Source of the DNA: Candidatus Nanopelagicales bacterium
GTDB taxonomy: Bacteria; Actinomycetota; Actinomycetes; S36-B12; UBA10799
Assembly: GCA_030699055.1 (NCBI GenBank)
Contig: JAUYKX010000131.1
Coordinates: forward strand, 1-5,752
Direction of reading: 5' to 3'
Length of the DNA stretch: 5,752 bases
Shown here piece after piece: positions 5,119 to 5,752 of this stretch. The position numbers were made by a program, and so were the translations under genes. The stretch's first letter is position 1. The number at the start of each line of letters is the position of its first letter. Below the pieces are notes generated by a model. That model ran no database searches. It saw only the letters and a list, made by a program, of their open reading frames with translations, and was not told where the DNA came from.

Positions 5119-5752
5119 TCAACGCAGGCGATCACGCATGAACGCGGTTAGTGCCTCGGCGGGTATCGGCTTCGAGCGCAGGAAGCCCTGATAACCATTG
5201 GCCGCAGTTTCGCGCAGGCAGTCGAGTTGAGCCTCCGTCTCGACACCCTCGGCCATGGTGGTCATGCCCAGAGCATCTCCCAGTTCGACGATCCCTTTGA
5301 CCAGCGCGTCGGCTCGGTCGTTCGTGCCGATCGCTGAAACAATGGACCGGTCAACCGTGAGCACGTCGACCGGGTAGCTGTTCAAATACGCCAAGGACGA
5401 GTACCCGACCCCGAAGTCGTCAACCGCGATTGACACTCCCAGGTCACTCAGGTCGGACATGGTCCGGTACGCCTTCTGGGGGTTGCCGATCAGGCCGCCT
5501 TCGGTGACTTCGATGCACAACCGGCGCGGAGCGATGCCGTACGTTTGAAGAGCCCGCAGAACGCGTTCGGGGAGATCGGGGTCGGCCAGTTCCTGCGGCG
5601 ACACGTTGACCGAGACCCTGAAGTCATATGGAACCAGGGGCAGCCAATCAGACAGCCACGTGAGCGCCTGTTCCATCACCTGATCGGTGATCTCGCTGAT
5701 CATCCCGATCTCCTCGGCCATGGACAAGAAGGACACTGGCCCGAGCAGCCCC
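5119..5752 (-). CDS. EAL-domain protein, C-terminal part (cyclic-di-GMP phosphodiesterase family)
   Basis: The gene runs off the right edge: the frame stays open to 5752, and in-window GTG 5736 is internal, since residues around it (G-L-L-G-P-V-S-F-L-S-M-A-E-E-I-G-M-I) match the conserved inner stretch of EAL domains. The E-A-L signature itself and any sensory or GGDEF part lie outside. Visible motifs in order: V-N-V-S (Asn metal ligand), I-E-V-T-E (Glu ligand), A-V-D-D-F-G-V-G-Y-S-S-L (Asp pair and loop 6), V-D-V-L-T-V-D-R-S, M-A-E-G-V-E-T (catalytic-site Glu) and G-Y-Q-G-F with the conserved Gln. EAL domains hydrolyse cyclic-di-GMP to pGpG. One conserved residue is changed: the Lys of the D-x-L-K-I-D motif is Thr, encoded at 5356-5358. 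Loop 6 has Val where Thr is usual. Activity may be lost or reduced, leaving a cyclic-di-GMP-binding role. EAL assignment is firm; activity is open. The ceramidase gene follows 133 nt downstream on the same strand. Confidence 0.92.
   Translation of the reverse strand, partial: GLLGPVSFLSMAEEIGMISEITDQVMEQALTWLSDWLPLVPYDFRVSVNVSPQELADPDLPERVLRALQTYGIAPRRLCIEVTEGGLIGNPQKAYRTMSDLSDLGVSIAVDDFGVGYSSLAYLNSYPVDVLTVDRSIVSAIGTNDRADALVKGIVELGDALGMTTMAEGVETEAQLDCLRETAANGYQGFLRSKPIPAEALTAFMRDRLR

Overview
The window is high-GC DNA with densely packed genes, consistent with an actinobacterium. Supporting signs are a superoxide dismutase that follows the Mycobacterium tuberculosis SodA pattern residue for residue at the metal site, G/C-ending codons, a DtxR/IdeR-like inverted repeat, hairpins without U-tracts where terminators are expected, and a possible leaderless promoter. 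The genus cannot be fixed from this stretch. No mobile element, CRISPR array, tRNA or rRNA was seen.

Layout, left to right: (1) a lipoprotein gene on +, probably cut at its 5' end by the window edge; (2) after a 68-nt leader holding the DtxR/IdeR-like palindrome, a 200-aa Fe/Mn superoxide dismutase gene on +; (3) a perfect 8-bp inverted repeat in the 35-nt gap to the convergent gene, which probably ends transcription from both sides; (4) a 311-aa alpha/beta hydrolase gene on -; (5) a short divergent spacer, then a secreted GH114-type glycosidase gene (endo-alpha-1,4-polygalactosaminidase family) on +; (6) a 662-aa neutral ceramidase gene on -, whose stop codon directly abuts the glycosidase stop; (7) a 133-nt spacer, then the C-terminal two thirds of an EAL-domain protein on -, running off the right edge.

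The genes do not form one operon; strands alternate as +,+,-,+,-,-. Sod is the general oxidative-defence enzyme. The GH114 protein and the ceramidase both belong to families that act on material found mainly in eukaryotes or in complex exopolysaccharide (galactosamine-containing polymers, sphingolipids). A shared role in scavenging or host/fungal interaction is possible, but only adjacency supports it. The EAL protein would link the region's edge to cyclic-di-GMP signalling, but it has Thr where active EAL phosphodiesterases carry a conserved Lys.

I do not see a clear undescribed multi-gene system. The points most worth a second look are the iron-box-like operator before sod, the Lys-to-Thr change in the EAL site, the zero-gap convergent glycosidase/ceramidase pair, the ceramidase without a signal peptide, and the two competing starts of the GH114 gene.
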